From assembly GCA_002179805.1 (NCBI GenBank), contig NAVB01000581.1:1-43148 (forward strand): a stretch of 43,148 bases of DNA, in the 5' to 3' direction. The translations under genes were made by a program, and so were the position numbers. This document shows positions 29,675 to 39,742 of this stretch, piece by piece. This DNA comes from Acanthamoeba lenticulata (taxonomy: Eukaryota > Discosea > Longamoebia > Acanthamoebidae). Each line of letters starts with the position of its first letter. The first letter of the stretch is position 1. Under the pieces are notes generated by a model, which worked only from the letters and a program-made list of their open reading frames with translations, did no database searches and was not told the DNA's origin.

Positions 29675-31344
29675 ATGGCGACACTGACGATTCAAATAGA
29701 TCGATTTGACCGCAAGTACCGGCCTGGCGTACGTTGTTGTTGTGCCTTGTGCCCACCACCGCCCCGTTCGTGTTTTGTTGCAGATTGGTCGTAACGAGGA
29801 GGCAAGGAGCCACGCTCACACCAAGGCGCTGCTGCTCTCACATGACTGGCAGGATGTGGTGACCGGTAATGTGGAACTCGTCTGCGAGAAAGAGGGAACG
29901 GGTCACGCGGGCGTGTCGCTGAGCGTGGAGGGCACCGCCACGCTCGAAGCTGGCGGCCTCCGCTTGGCGGGCGCCAACAGCACGCAGCTCCTCTTCATCT
30001 CCAAGCAGCTCGCTCCGCCCGGCAAACTATACGCACCTCCTCTTCCTTCTTCGCGCACGCGATGATGCATAGCCTCCCGACACCAAACTCACTTGGGTGG
30101 TGTGGTGACGTGCACTGCGAAGGGCAAGACGGCCATCCCGTTCGACTTTCAGTTGAAGCCCCTCACCGGCCAGGATCTCTACGAGACCTACCACGGGCTC
30201 TCCGTCTCCGTCAAGTACTTCATCAGGTCCGGTTACGCCGCAACGCCCTCTTTATCTCTCTCTCCCTCTGCCACTGGCCCGCAACGGGCGCACAAACAGC
30301 TGACCGGTGCTGACGGTCGCTGGCGGGGGTTTGTGTTGGGACGGGGGGAAGCGCAGAGCTTCGTGCGCGCCATCCGGCTTCTTATCCCGCAAGCTGATCG
30401 GGGAGGGCGAGTTTGTGGTCCACGTCGATGTACGTCAGCCCATTATTATTTTTTTAAAATATATTTTTAATTTTCTCTCTGCTTCATCTTCTTACTCTTC
30501 TCTCTGGGCGGGAACAGACGGCGGAGGAGATCCCAAAGCCTCGGGAAGTGCCCTTTCTGCTCAGTTCCAACGATTCCCTTCAGTTCACGAAGGTTCTTCG
30601 CCCTCTTCATCACTCTCTTGTTGTTGTCGTTGTTGTTATTGCCCTGAGTTGGGATTTAAATATTGGGACGGGCGCGCCCGTATGGCAGGGGAAAGGCAAA
30701 CTGGGCGAGGGCGAGTTCAAAGTGCGGGGCAAGTTCATCACCACCACGTGTCACATCAGCAAACCGCTCTCGGGCGAGTTCACGATTGAGGTGTGCCCAC
30801 TCTGCCCTTGGCATCGACTCAATCATTGGCGTAATCATAGTCAATAATGCGTGTTGCTGATCTCTGCCCTGCTCTGGTGCGCGCGCGAGCAGAAGACAGA
30901 GGACTGGACCATTGAAAGCGCATCGCTGACCCTCATGCGAATCGAGACGGTGACCAAAGACGGGGGCGGCTTCAACAAACAAGGTGCGGCATGCCTCCTC
31001 CTCCTGCGCTCCTCCGCACTGGATTGACCCCCCCCCCCAAAACATTCACGGCGCTTCGACACAGTGTCTGAAGTGCAGCTCACGCAGCTGGCTGATGGAC
31101 CCGTGCCGGAGATGCTGCCGATCCCGATCTATCTCGTCTTCCCGCGCCTCTTCTCCTGCCCCTCCGTCCACGCCCCCTCTTTCAAGATCGAATTCGCCGT
31201 CACCCTCCAGGCCACCCTCAAGGGTACTCGTGGCCCTTTGCTTGTGCGTCACGCCCTGCATGGACCACGCCTCACGTGTACAATCCACGCGCAGGCGGTC
31301 ATGTGCTCAAGCAGGAGTTCCCGCTGATGCTCGTGCGAAAGTGA
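29675..31344 (+). CDS. VPS26C: VPS26C (DSCR3), arrestin-fold subunit of the Retriever complex
   Basis: Exons are 29675-29728, 29853-about 30030, about 30100-30226, 30357-30429, 30518-30592, 30689-30790, 30893-30983, 31065-31223 and 31295-31344, about 300 aa. The first splice gives KYRPGDVVTGNVELVC, the conserved first arrestin strand. Later landmarks are GKTAIPFDFQLKPL, LYETYHGLSVSVKYFIR, FVVHVD, GKFITTTCHISKPLSGE and the family signature PIPIYLVFPRLFSCPS. In animals VPS26C works with VPS35L and VPS29 in retromer-independent recycling from endosomes. The join between 30030 and 30120 has no GT donor: coding ends near APPGKL and resumes near AKGKTAIPF. That points to a non-canonical intron or a sequence error. 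Alternative acceptors exist for exon 2. Confidence 0.88.
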
Positions 31345-31926
31345 TGGCCAAGCCTGGAGGGGTCGACTGCCCACGTGTTGCTTGCTGCAATGAAACACAA
31401 TGCGTGTTGTGGTCTGCAGAAGGAGTCAATGGCTTGTATAGTGAATTAATAAGCATGTGCACCACGGGTTCAACACGTTCTTGGGTTTGCCGCCAGCTGT
31501 AGGCGGAGTTTGGGAAAGGAGGATGCGCACCATTCCGGCCATCCCCATCAATCAAGGTGTCAAGCGGGTGATCCCCTCCACATTGCGGTCAGTTGTATCT
31601 CCGAGTTTTCACCGGAGAAGCGGCCGAATAGCCGCATCGGCAAAGAGCTTCCGCAGTTTGCGTCGGTTATGGGAAGTGACGGAGCCAAAGAGAGAAGGGC
31701 GGGCAGGTTCTCGTTGTGTTTTCGCCTATTCGTTCTACACGACACGGCCATGTAGCGGCTCGGATGGGCTTCATGTTATCCTCATTGACGAGTTCTGAGC
31801 TTTAAAGAACACGCACTCGCCATAGAGGCATTGTTTAGAAGTATTGAGAAGGCAGCCATATTTATAATCTCTCCTCATTCGTTATAATTATCATCAAGAC
31901 AGAGTCTGCCTTCTCTAACGAGATCC
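31345..31926. other. 582-bp intergenic stretch with possible kinase-like relic
   Basis: No intact gene is supported. At 31525-31660 two frames read MRTIPAIPINQGVKR and, shifted, SCISEFSPEKRPNSRIGKEL. Together these look like the end of a protein-kinase C-lobe (SPEKRP before the last helix). A frame change lies between them, and there is no catalytic region upstream. The distal part (31800-31920) is AT-rich and is probably the promoter of the next gene. Confidence 0.35.
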
Positions 31927-34556
31927 ATGGAATCCCGTAACAATCACAAGTCTGCACAGCGACCCTCCGCCGCACAGGAGCACCTTACGGAAGCGACTCG
32001 ACGTGCATACAGTGGCACCACCTACCGCGTGCCCCAGTGGGGCTCTCTGCGCCAACATGGAAATGGCGAGTCGTATGACGTAGGTTTTGAAGAACCTTCC
32101 CGACAGCACCGTGGCCGGCGGGGTGGGGCCATCCATGGAAGCTTGCGACACTTCAAGTCGCCTACCACTACACCACCTGTCGTCAGCCCGCAGCGCAAGC
32201 CTCGACGCGACAAGGTGGAGAAGCGCAAGTCTAAAGGGGCCAAGAAGGATACCGCGGACTCGAAGAAGGCCAAGGAGGCCGAGACTGAGGAGGAACCTCT
32301 TCGCGTGCGCGTTGTGCGCGCCTTCCTATCGCGCGGCGGCAAACACAAGCCGTCATCACCTCCGGTCACACCCAACAGCAGCAAGAGCAGCAGACGCGAT
32401 CACCAGGACCGATCCCCCTACTACTGTGTCGTGTCGGCTACGCCCAAGGTGGATCCAACTTCCTCGTCATCCACGAAGAAGGTGGCCCCTATTCTGCGCA
32501 CCACGCTGGAGGGCCGCCTGTGCAACTACGTGCGAGTCCCCCTCCCTCCTCCTCTTCCTTCCCCTACAGTTGTCGCTCGTGTGCCGTGTGCAGTTGTTGC
32601 TCAACGATCTCTCTCGTGCAGGGCGGGCTGCGTGCGGAGGAGGTGGAGTGGGACGACGTTGTGGAGCTGCCCAGCGATGGTCCGCAGGAGCTGACGGTCG
32701 AGTTCAGGTACCGTCCATTCCTGTTCGATTCAAACAATGGACAGTCCTAACGTTGTCTATATCGATGTTTCACACTCGGCTGTGCTGCGTAGAATGTATG
32801 CACGAAGGAAGTATCTTCCCGACCGGCAGATCGGCCGAGCTGAGCTCAACCTGCGTTGCAGGGGAGGCCAGAGTCATTCCCACCCCCACAAGCAGCAGCA
32901 CCAGAAGCACAAAAAGTTGCGCCAGCAGGGCTACCGCACGCTGGTACTGGAGAAGGGCGACACCGAGCCCAAGGCTCTCCTCGAGATTTTCTTCGACCCA
33001 CCCCACAGCCGCCGCTCCAATGACCTTCCGCCTTTGGAGTGGCCCTTCCTGTGCACGGCGATCGAGGCCGTGAAGTTGCTGGCCTACGGCCGCGGCGAGG
33101 CCCGCGGTGAGCGGAGCTACTTGGGCATGCTCCCGCCCGAGCTGGTCGAGCGAGTGTGCGAGATCATCGAATACAACGCAGGCTTCGATCCCTTCCGGGA
33201 TGGCGAGGACAGCTCGCCCGCCCAGCGCGACCGCCAGTTCCTGGCCGACACCATGCGCATGCGCGCCACTTCGGCCGCCCACCGATGGAAGGTCATGCGA
33301 CTGCGGTCGGTGCCCCACCCCGGAGTACCCACAACCTCGACGACCTCGCGGCGATCTTTGGTTGCGCCCACCACGCATACCGCGTCTGGCAGCTTTGCGC
33401 GCTCCACCGCAAGCCAAGTGCTCCCGCCCACGCCGTCGATCATTGAAAGTGGTACTCCGGCTGCGCTGGCGCAGTCCTCCGCAATTTCGCCTTCGCTCTG
33501 CCTGTCCGCGACCCGCACGGCCCGACCCGGGCTCTTGGCCGCTGGGTCGTCCTGCGGCCGCTTCTCCAGCTTCTCCTTCTGGCACCCGCATGACCTCGAG
33601 GACCCTGTCTTTGTCCGCGGCAGCCGCCGCAAGGGCTACCTCATCTCCAAGGTACGCCTCCTCACCGCCTTTGCCCGCTTGCTCTTCTGTCAGCGACTGA
33701 CGACCGTTGCTCTCCGCGGCGGTGCGACCTCACAGGCGATGGAGGTTGGTAATGAACACACGCTGACCGACAAGCACACGATCTGCTTCCTCCAATCATC
33801 AAGGGCCGACCAAACATTCATGCTGCGCGAGTTCCGCGAGGCCACCCACAAGGCCTTTGTCTGGAATGAGGTGCGTCATGCTCATCATCTCGACGCCACC
33901 ATCGTCACTCACACATGTAAACACGTTCATTTGAGTACAGGAAACACTCCTGGATTTCATCAAGGCCCTCGAGAAGCGGCTGCAGACGGTGGCTGTGCTC
34001 GAGCAGCAGCGCCGCATGCTCATCGGCGGCGTACCGGCGCTGGGCTGCACGTTTGCCGTGTCTGTCCCTGGTGCGCCTCTGCTCCACCTCTTCCCCCCCC
34101 CCTTTTTTTCTCTTTCCTTCAACACGACCAACCCGGAGCCGGAGGATTATGGTTGCTCACATGTACGTACGTGTCCTGCGCAGCCCGAGGTCTGCACACG
34201 GTTCACAAGCGCGGCCTTCGGGACTACGAACTGGTCAGCGTGTGGTTCGTCATCATCGACCGGTACGTGGTGACGGATTGATTCTCTCTTTCCTCGTCGG
34301 TACGGATCTGACCAGGAGGAGGCGCTTGCCCATCGACAGGTCGTGCTTCCAGTTCCAGTACACGTCGTGCACGCAGAACCCGTCGCAGTCTCTGCCGACT
34401 GCGCTGCTGGCGCATCGCAAGGCTGAAGAGAACAACTTCATGTGGATGCTCAAGACCTTTGGCTGGCGCCACGAGGCGCCCCTTCTCTTGCGCACCGCCC
34501 AGAAGAAGGGCGCGCCCGCTCCGCCGCAGCCCAGCTCCGCTACATCTCGTGTGTAA
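31927..34556 (+). CDS. Unrecognised 679-residue protein, basic N-terminus
   Basis: Exons 31927-32529, 32622-32707, 32862-33651, 33736-33870, 33941-34070, 34184-34262 and 34340-34556 join in phase. Residues 1-200 are Lys/Arg/Ser-rich and likely disordered. A folded region follows: LTVEFRGGQSHSH, RTLVLEKGDTEPKALLEIFF, PLEWPFLCTAIEAVKLLAYG, and a helix pair MLPPELVERVCEIIEYN with F-box/SOCS-like spacing. After a Ser/Thr/Pro-rich insert the C-terminal region (FMLREFREATHKAFVWNEET, LLDFIKALEKRLQTVAVLEQ, YELVSVWFVIIDR, NNFMWMLKTFGW) looks well folded. I recognise no family. The terminus is uncertain: splicing near 34550 to 34604 would replace the stop at 34554 with about 30 other residues. Confidence 0.7.
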
Positions 34557-35019
34557 ATACGTCACCACCACCATCTTCATCACCGTGTCCTCTTCTCCAA
34601 GGCTGGCCCGCGGGAGAGACCCGTGCACAGAGCAGCCTTCCAGAGCGGCGAGGCCGCACAGCAATGTTATTGGTTTATTTTTATGCTTAAATAGGTTCCA
34701 TCCTCATCATCATGAGGGTCTCACCACACCGAAATTGTCGCCTCTGCTCCTGTGTGGGGAAGGGCCCGATCAAACCAAGTTGGCCGCCCAGGCCAGCCTC
34801 ACAGATCTACTCAAGCCGGTGTAGCGTCGTCAGCGAAGAGTGAGGAAGACATCGTAACGTCGCGATTCCTTTGGAGGGCAGTACGAGGCCGCAATAAGCA
34901 GCAAAAGCCGCCTTGCCGAATTTTCCCCACTTTTTTTTTTGACGCATAGAAAAAGCACAAATAAATCAGTCATCAGGCAGAAGAACAGATCTGCCGGCAG
35001 CATCACACTGAGATATACA
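34557..35019. other. 463-bp intergenic stretch
   Basis: It contains the 3' region of the unrecognised gene and the leader of EAPP. A small inverted repeat (CCTCAT-CATC-ATGAGG) lies at about 34703-34718, and there are AT-rich patches at 34665-34695 and 34920-34985. Short open frames show no domain. No tRNA or other RNA gene was found. Confidence 0.45.
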
Positions 35020-35739
35020 ATGGTAGATACGCGCGAGTTATTCTCCGGCCTTTACAAAGGAGGAAGGCAGCCCCCGTGGAAGGCTCATCTTGATCAACTT
35101 CTTGGTCCCGACATGACCGTCCGCAACTCTCGGTATGCTGATGATGACATTGCGCCTCATATGGCGCGTGCAGCGGCTCCCTCTTCCTCTGCACCAGCAG
35201 CGCCGCCACCTGGGAAACGAAAGAAGCCCGCCGCCGAAGATGATATAGGGCCGTTCTATGACGAAAGGAAAGACCTCAAAGACGAGATGTGGGTGACTGA
35301 CAAGTACCTTCGCCATCAACCGCGCCCACCAGGCACTTCAGCTCTTCAAAAGGCTGATAAGGAGGAGCGCAAAGAAAGCGCACAGAGGAAGGAGCAAGAG
35401 GACCAGGCTGGGCAAACCAAGAAGGGAGAGAAGCGACCGGACGACTGGACGTCCGATCGCAACGACCCGCTGACACGCCCACGGCACAGCGACGCTGTGC
35501 TGAGCTGCCCGTGCTGCTTCACGCCGCTTTGCTACGACTGCCAGCGACACGAGGTGTATGTGAGCCAGTACCGAGCCATGTTCGTCACGGACGAGTGCAC
35601 GGCCCGCACGGCCGAGTTCCGCGTCTACGAGGGCGACCGCTACCACCCGGTCTTCTGCGCCATCTGCGAGACGGAGGTGGGCGTGCTCGAGCCCACTGAC
35701 GAGCTCTACCACTTCTTCAACGTCATCCCCGGTAATTGA
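35020..35739 (+). CDS. EAPP: EAPP homologue (E2F-associated phosphoprotein)
   Basis: Single exon, 239 aa. The start MVDTRELFSGLYKG was chosen over an upstream in-frame Met at 34939, whose 27 residues look like leader. The N-terminal half is Lys/Glu-rich and unfolded (PFYDERKDLKDEMWV is the one motif-like part). The C-terminal third is the EAPP domain: DAVLSCPCCFTPLCYDCQRH, then YVSQYRAMFVTDEC, then YHPVFCAICETEVGVLEPTD and a final YHFFNVIPG. The two paired-Cys sites (CPCC...CYDC and CAIC) look metal-binding. Human EAPP is a nuclear protein linked to E2F-dependent transcription; whether that role holds in an amoeba is unknown. It faces the TOM1-like gene tail to tail. Confidence 0.9.
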   Translation: MVDTRELFSGLYKGGRQPPWKAHLDQLLGPDMTVRNSRYADDDIAPHMARAAAPSSSAPAAPPPGKRKKPAAEDDIGPFYDERKDLKDEMWVTDKYLRHQPRPPGTSALQKADKEERKESAQRKEQEDQAGQTKKGEKRPDDWTSDRNDPLTRPRHSDAVLSCPCCFTPLCYDCQRHEVYVSQYRAMFVTDECTARTAEFRVYEGDRYHPVFCAICETEVGVLEPTDELYHFFNVIPGN

Positions 35740-36056
35740 GCCTCGCCACCAGAAGAGATCTCTGTACAGCCTGTCTTCGTCCTCTGCACCCACAAAAAAA
35801 GAAGAGACGAGCCCTTAGCGCAGTGGGCGAAACGTCTCTTTCTCTCTTTCTCTTCTCGGTGTGATCAACGTCTCTCTTGTCGTTGTTGCTTGAAATGGGG
35901 AGGGAGGCCCTCCCCCTGTTGTGGGGGGGGGGGGAGAGAGAGAGGCAGGGCCACGCGCACAAGCATAGCTTGGCGGCCACTGCGTCTCCCCTCCCCACCG
36001 CACACACACGTCTGCAATCTCTCGGGCCTCCGGCCTGGCCTCCGAGGGGTGATCGA
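35740..36056. other. Convergent intergenic region with hairpin
   Basis: These 317 bp lie between the EAPP stop and the TOM1-like stop. It holds the hairpin at 35802-35840, CT-rich sequence (35836-35875) and a G run (about 35924-35936). No coding gene is supported. Confidence 0.5.
35802..35840 (+). ncRNA. Hairpin with tRNA D-arm-like loop in the EAPP 3' region
   Basis: AAGAGACG (35802-35809) pairs perfectly with CGTCTCTT (35833-35840). Inside it GCCC (35811-35814) pairs with GGGC (35825-35828), leaving a ten-base loop TTAGCGCAGT. The loop plus GGGC resembles a tRNA A box/D arm. No T arm, B box or acceptor stem follows, so this is not a complete tRNA. It could be a 3' UTR element. Confidence 0.35.
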
Positions 36057-37708
36057 TTAGGGCACGTTGACAGAGAGCCGCGGGGGCGTCCCGTAGGACT
36101 CGCCATACATCGGGTCGTCATCATCATCATCGTCGTCGTCGTCGATCGGGGCGGTGAGGGCGGCGTGGACAAGATCGTCGTCGTGGGTGATGAGGGGCTC
36201 AGCGTAGCCTTTGCTGCCCAGGCGGCTGTAGGTCCGGTTGAACCACTCCGAGCGCTCGCGGACGGCGATCTGGCGCCGGAGCGAGCGGCTGAGCACGACG
36301 GCCATCACGACCGTGGGGATGAGCTCCGGCACGAGGTAGGCCAGCGCCACGAACACCCACTCGGGGATGTAGTCCCCGACGATGGGCCGGTACAGGAACA
36401 CGCCGAGCCGCACCCCGAAGCATGCCACCAGCACCCCCGTCACCGCGATGGTCTGCCCCCCCCCCAAACCCCAAACGCATGGGCGCCATTCGCCAGCCTT
36501 GTGAGATGGGAGCCGCCCAGCAAGCCCAGGGGCGGCGCGGCAGCTCGCACGCACCTGGACGTAGAACTTGACCTTCAGCTTCGTGTTCTGCGGCGCACAA
36601 GAAGAGGGGAGAGGAGATGAGGGGGGCGGGGTTAACTCTGAGTGGACGCTTGAAAGAGGAAGGAAGAGAAAAGAGAAAGAGAATGAAGGGGAGTTTCGAT
36701 GCTCACCATGGCCCTCCGCGAGGCGAGGAGGAGGCCTCCGCCGTAGCCCAGGAAGGCCAGGCACACGATCCCGAACACGGCCACGAAGGACAGGATGTTG
36801 ACGTTGTAGGCATGCCTTCCTGCTGGAGTGTCGCCTCCCACAGGCCTGCGGCGTCAGCGCGCGGGCAGAGCGAAGCGCATCTTGAGGGGGGGGAGGCAGG
36901 TGGAGCCAGCGCCGAACCTTCTCGCTCGTTGTGATCCAGAATGAGGAAGAGGGTGATGAAGACCACCTGCCCAGCGTAGACGACGCCATTCACCAACAAG
37001 AAGGCTCTTTTTTTTTTGACGCACAGAAGAAGAAAAAGGCGCAAAAAGCATGCGGCATCGCCGCAGTCAATACTCGAAGTTTGGGGGAGGCACACGCGCG
37101 CAGAGGAGTGGGTGACGTACATGCGGGCCTTCCACGAGCGAAGGAAGCCCATGTAGGCGTAGGCCTCCGAGGGACGCTCGGACATGTGGCGCATGGCGTG
37201 GATGGTGTCGGCCCTGTCCCGCGTTGCCCCATTTTCGTGTAAGGGCACTGGGCTTTACAGCAATAGAAAGCGAAAACCTGGTGGTGATGGTGGTCGCACC
37301 AGAAGAAGATGACCAAAGTAAAGGCCGTGAAGAAAAGAGCAATGGCGGCTCGGTTGAGGATGTAGTCAGAGATGCGTTCCGGGCTCCAGCCATCGACAGC
37401 GAACCATGCCAACCGGCCTAAGACCACCAACAAAAAGACACTTAAAGGTCAGAAAAATCACAAGAGGACGAAAGCTGACGTTGGGTAGGTCACGTACACA
37501 AAAGGAAGCAAGAGATGAAGAAGAAAAAGAGGTTCTTTGGTGATGTGAAGGGCGGGCTGCGCCGAGACTTTGGCCCGTCTTCGGAGCTACTGCTGCGGTA
37601 GGAGTAGACCCACCACACCAAGCCGAGCACGAGCCCAAGCGTCGCACCGTAGAGCGCAAGGCCCGCGATGGCCACCTCTTCGGTCCTCCCGTGCTGGTTC
37701 GCGGACAT
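36057..37708 (-). CDS. Seven-helix membrane protein, THH1/TOM1/TOM3-like
   Basis: Seven minus-strand exons (37708-37498, 37417-37300, 37213-37121, 37006-36918, 36834-36707, 36587-36555, 36452-36057) join in phase to 355 aa. Seven hydrophobic helices are visible: IAGLALYGATLGLVLGLVWW, NLFFFFISCFLL, IALFFTAFTLVIFFWADTI, LLVNGVVYAGQVVFITLFLI, VNILSFVAVFGIVCLAFLGY, VTGVLVACFGVRLGVFL and WVFVALAYLVPELIPTVVMA. The FFWADT turn and the helix ending VPELIPT recall plant TOM1/THH1 proteins (endosome/vacuole membrane). The tail is acidic with an Asp run. Exon 4 uses an acceptor preceded by ten A. Another 7TM family is possible. An in-frame Met at 37720 is an alternative start. Confidence 0.65.
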
Positions 37709-37891
37709 ACCGCCCTGCACAGATGTTTCTCCTCCGCGTTCGTACTTCGTTCTTGGTGAGTACGCCGAGCACTTTAAGGTGGTCGTTAGAAAAGAAAGCC
37801 GAAGAAAATGATCAGGAGAAATTGCTAATTAGCCGTTTTTTGATCCTAACTTTGATTTTTTGATTGCACCCGCGGCCGGTGTGCTTGTATC
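37709..37891. promoter_or_regulatory. Divergent promoter region, TOM1-like / FHA gene
   Basis: These 183 bp lie between divergent starts. The central part (37785-37865) is AT-rich (AAAATGATCAGG, GATTTTTTGATTG) against GC-rich flanks. The role is inferred from geometry. Confidence 0.4.
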
Positions 37892-39663
37892 ATGTCGGTC
37901 TCCTTGCTGGTGGGGGCCATAAACGAAGAAGAAAATGGAGAAATGGCAGTTAATTTGAGCGAATCGGCCCGTCCCGAAGACGAGTCGTTCTACAGTGTGC
38001 CCCCTCGCTCTTCATCCGCGGCCTCTTCGTCCAAACCTCAACCACGCTCCTCCTCCCGGCTAAGCGCTCGACGCAGCCAGCAGGCCGCTGCTGAGGCTGA
38101 GCGGGCCGCCTCCTTGACGGCGGTCTCGTGGGGCGAGGCCGTCAGCGAGAACGGCGTCCCCGCCGGGGGCATAGTGCCGCTGTGGCGTGAGCTGCGCGCG
38201 GCCTCGGACGAAGCGCGCCGCAGGAACGCGGCCAAGGTGCGCGAGGCCAAGCTTGCCAAGCAGCAACGCATCCTCCGCCACATAGCGTGGACGCGTCTCG
38301 AGCAGGACCTGCCCCCCGTGTTCGCCATATTGCGTGGTCCCTCACTCCGCCCCTACCGCATGGAAGAGCTCTCCCTCTCCCTCGGCCGCGTCACACCCCA
38401 TCATCGCGTACTCTCTCTCTCTCTCTCTCTTCTTCTCTCCTCTCCTCTCCTTCTTCTCCCCTCCTCTCCCCTTCTCCTTTCTTGTTGTCACCTCTCGCCC
38501 CCCAAATCTCGTCGAGGGCGACATCCAATTGAAGAGGCACCCGTGTGGTGGCAGGCCGTGGACCTGGCGCTGGACCCGCGCAACCCCAAGATCTCGCGAG
38601 TGCACGCGCGCATCGTGTACGACCGGGGCCAGGGCTGCTACTGCCTCATCAACCTCTCTAAGAATGGTTCCGTTGCTTCTCTCTCTTTTGATGATGATGA
38701 TGACGATGTTGGTGTTGTTCTGCTGCTCACGTTCTCTGTCGCGACAGGGCTGAGGGTGAAGCAGGGCGACATGTTCGTGAACCACATCGAGGTGGGCGTG
38801 CCAGTGCCGCTGCCCAACCCGGCCACGTTGGACATCCACGGGACGCTCATCTACTTCCAGGTCTTCTACGTGGCCACGTCGACTCCGTCGATGAGCTCCT
38901 ACGGCGGCAACCACGGCGACGACGACTTTGTGGAGCCCTCCTCGGCCTCGGCCAGGAAGAAGGGACACCACCACAAGTCTGCCGCCGGCGCTGCCAACAA
39001 GCGGAAGCGCGGGCAGGGCGTGACCTACTCGGAGATGATCCAGACGGCGCTCCGTGCCCTGGGCGGGGCCGCCACCCAGCCCAAGATCTCGCGCTACATC
39101 CAGGAGCACTACAGTACCGTACTCCCCCAAATACTATTCTACTATTAATAATATTAATAATAACGAAATACTATTCTAATCATAGTAATAATAAAAATTA
39201 ATCAATAATTCCATCCTTTTCTTATCATTATTGCTATGATTATTATTTTTAAAATAATTGTTTGTAATTATGAGCAGAAGAGGACATTGCGGGCCGCGCG
39301 ACGTGGCGCAACTCGGTGTCGGGGGTGCTGTCAGCCAACCCGCTGTTCATCCAGGAGGCCATCATCAGCGAGGGCGGCAAGAAGGACCGCAAGTCGCTTT
39401 GGCGGCTCAAGGGCTTCCCGCTGGCGGGCCGCACCACGGCGAGCGCGGTCGAGGAGGAAGACGAGGAGGAGGAAGAGGAAGACGAGGACGACGAGGACGA
39501 CGATGAAGAGGAGGGACTCGTGATGGACGACAACGATGAGGGAGACGGCGACGAGGATGACGATGGGGAGGAGGAGGACGACGGGGGAGGCGACATGACG
39601 GACCCCGCCACCAGTGAGAGACAAGAGAAGAGGGCCCGGCTGGACGAAGGCAGCGCCCAGTAG
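37892..39663 (+). CDS. FHA plus forkhead-like winged-helix protein
   Basis: Four exons (37892-38389, 38555-38666, 38748-39113, 39278-39663) join in phase to 453 aa. The FHA domain lies at about 147-250: MEELSLSLGR, AVDLALDPRNPKISRVHARI (phosphopeptide-binding Ser180, Arg181, His183), NLSKNGLRVKQGD and TLIYFQVFY. After a Lys/Arg patch (ANKRKRGQ), residues 295-352 match the forkhead pattern: VTYSEMIQTALRALGG, ISRYIQEHY, then ATWRNSVSGVLSANPLFIQE in place of the usual W.NSIRH.LS.N..F. An Asp/Glu-rich tail follows. The order resembles FOXK/Fhl1, suggesting a nuclear phospho-regulated DNA-binding protein. Exon 4 has tandem acceptors (CAG at 39275-39277, AAG at 39278-39280). Confidence 0.78.
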
Positions 39664-39742
39664 TAGTAGTCACCCCCCCCCACCAAAGCTCTTCCTTTCG
39701 ATGGAAAATTATGACATAAAAATATAAAATATATTGGTCCAA
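39664..39742. terminator. Short convergent 3' gap
   Basis: 79 bp lie between the stops of the FHA gene (+) and the mitochondrial-type gene (-). It holds a C run and an AT-rich block (ATAAAAATATAAAATATATT) usable as a polyadenylation signal in either direction. Confidence 0.4.

Noticed and set aside
31457..31798. 113-codon frame as an independent gene
   Set aside because: Composition changes midway, the plausible kinase-like residues switch frame, and no supporting exons or domains are present.
35790..35870. Complete tRNA gene after EAPP
   Set aside because: Only an A-box-like segment is present; anticodon stem, T arm/B box and acceptor stem cannot be drawn.
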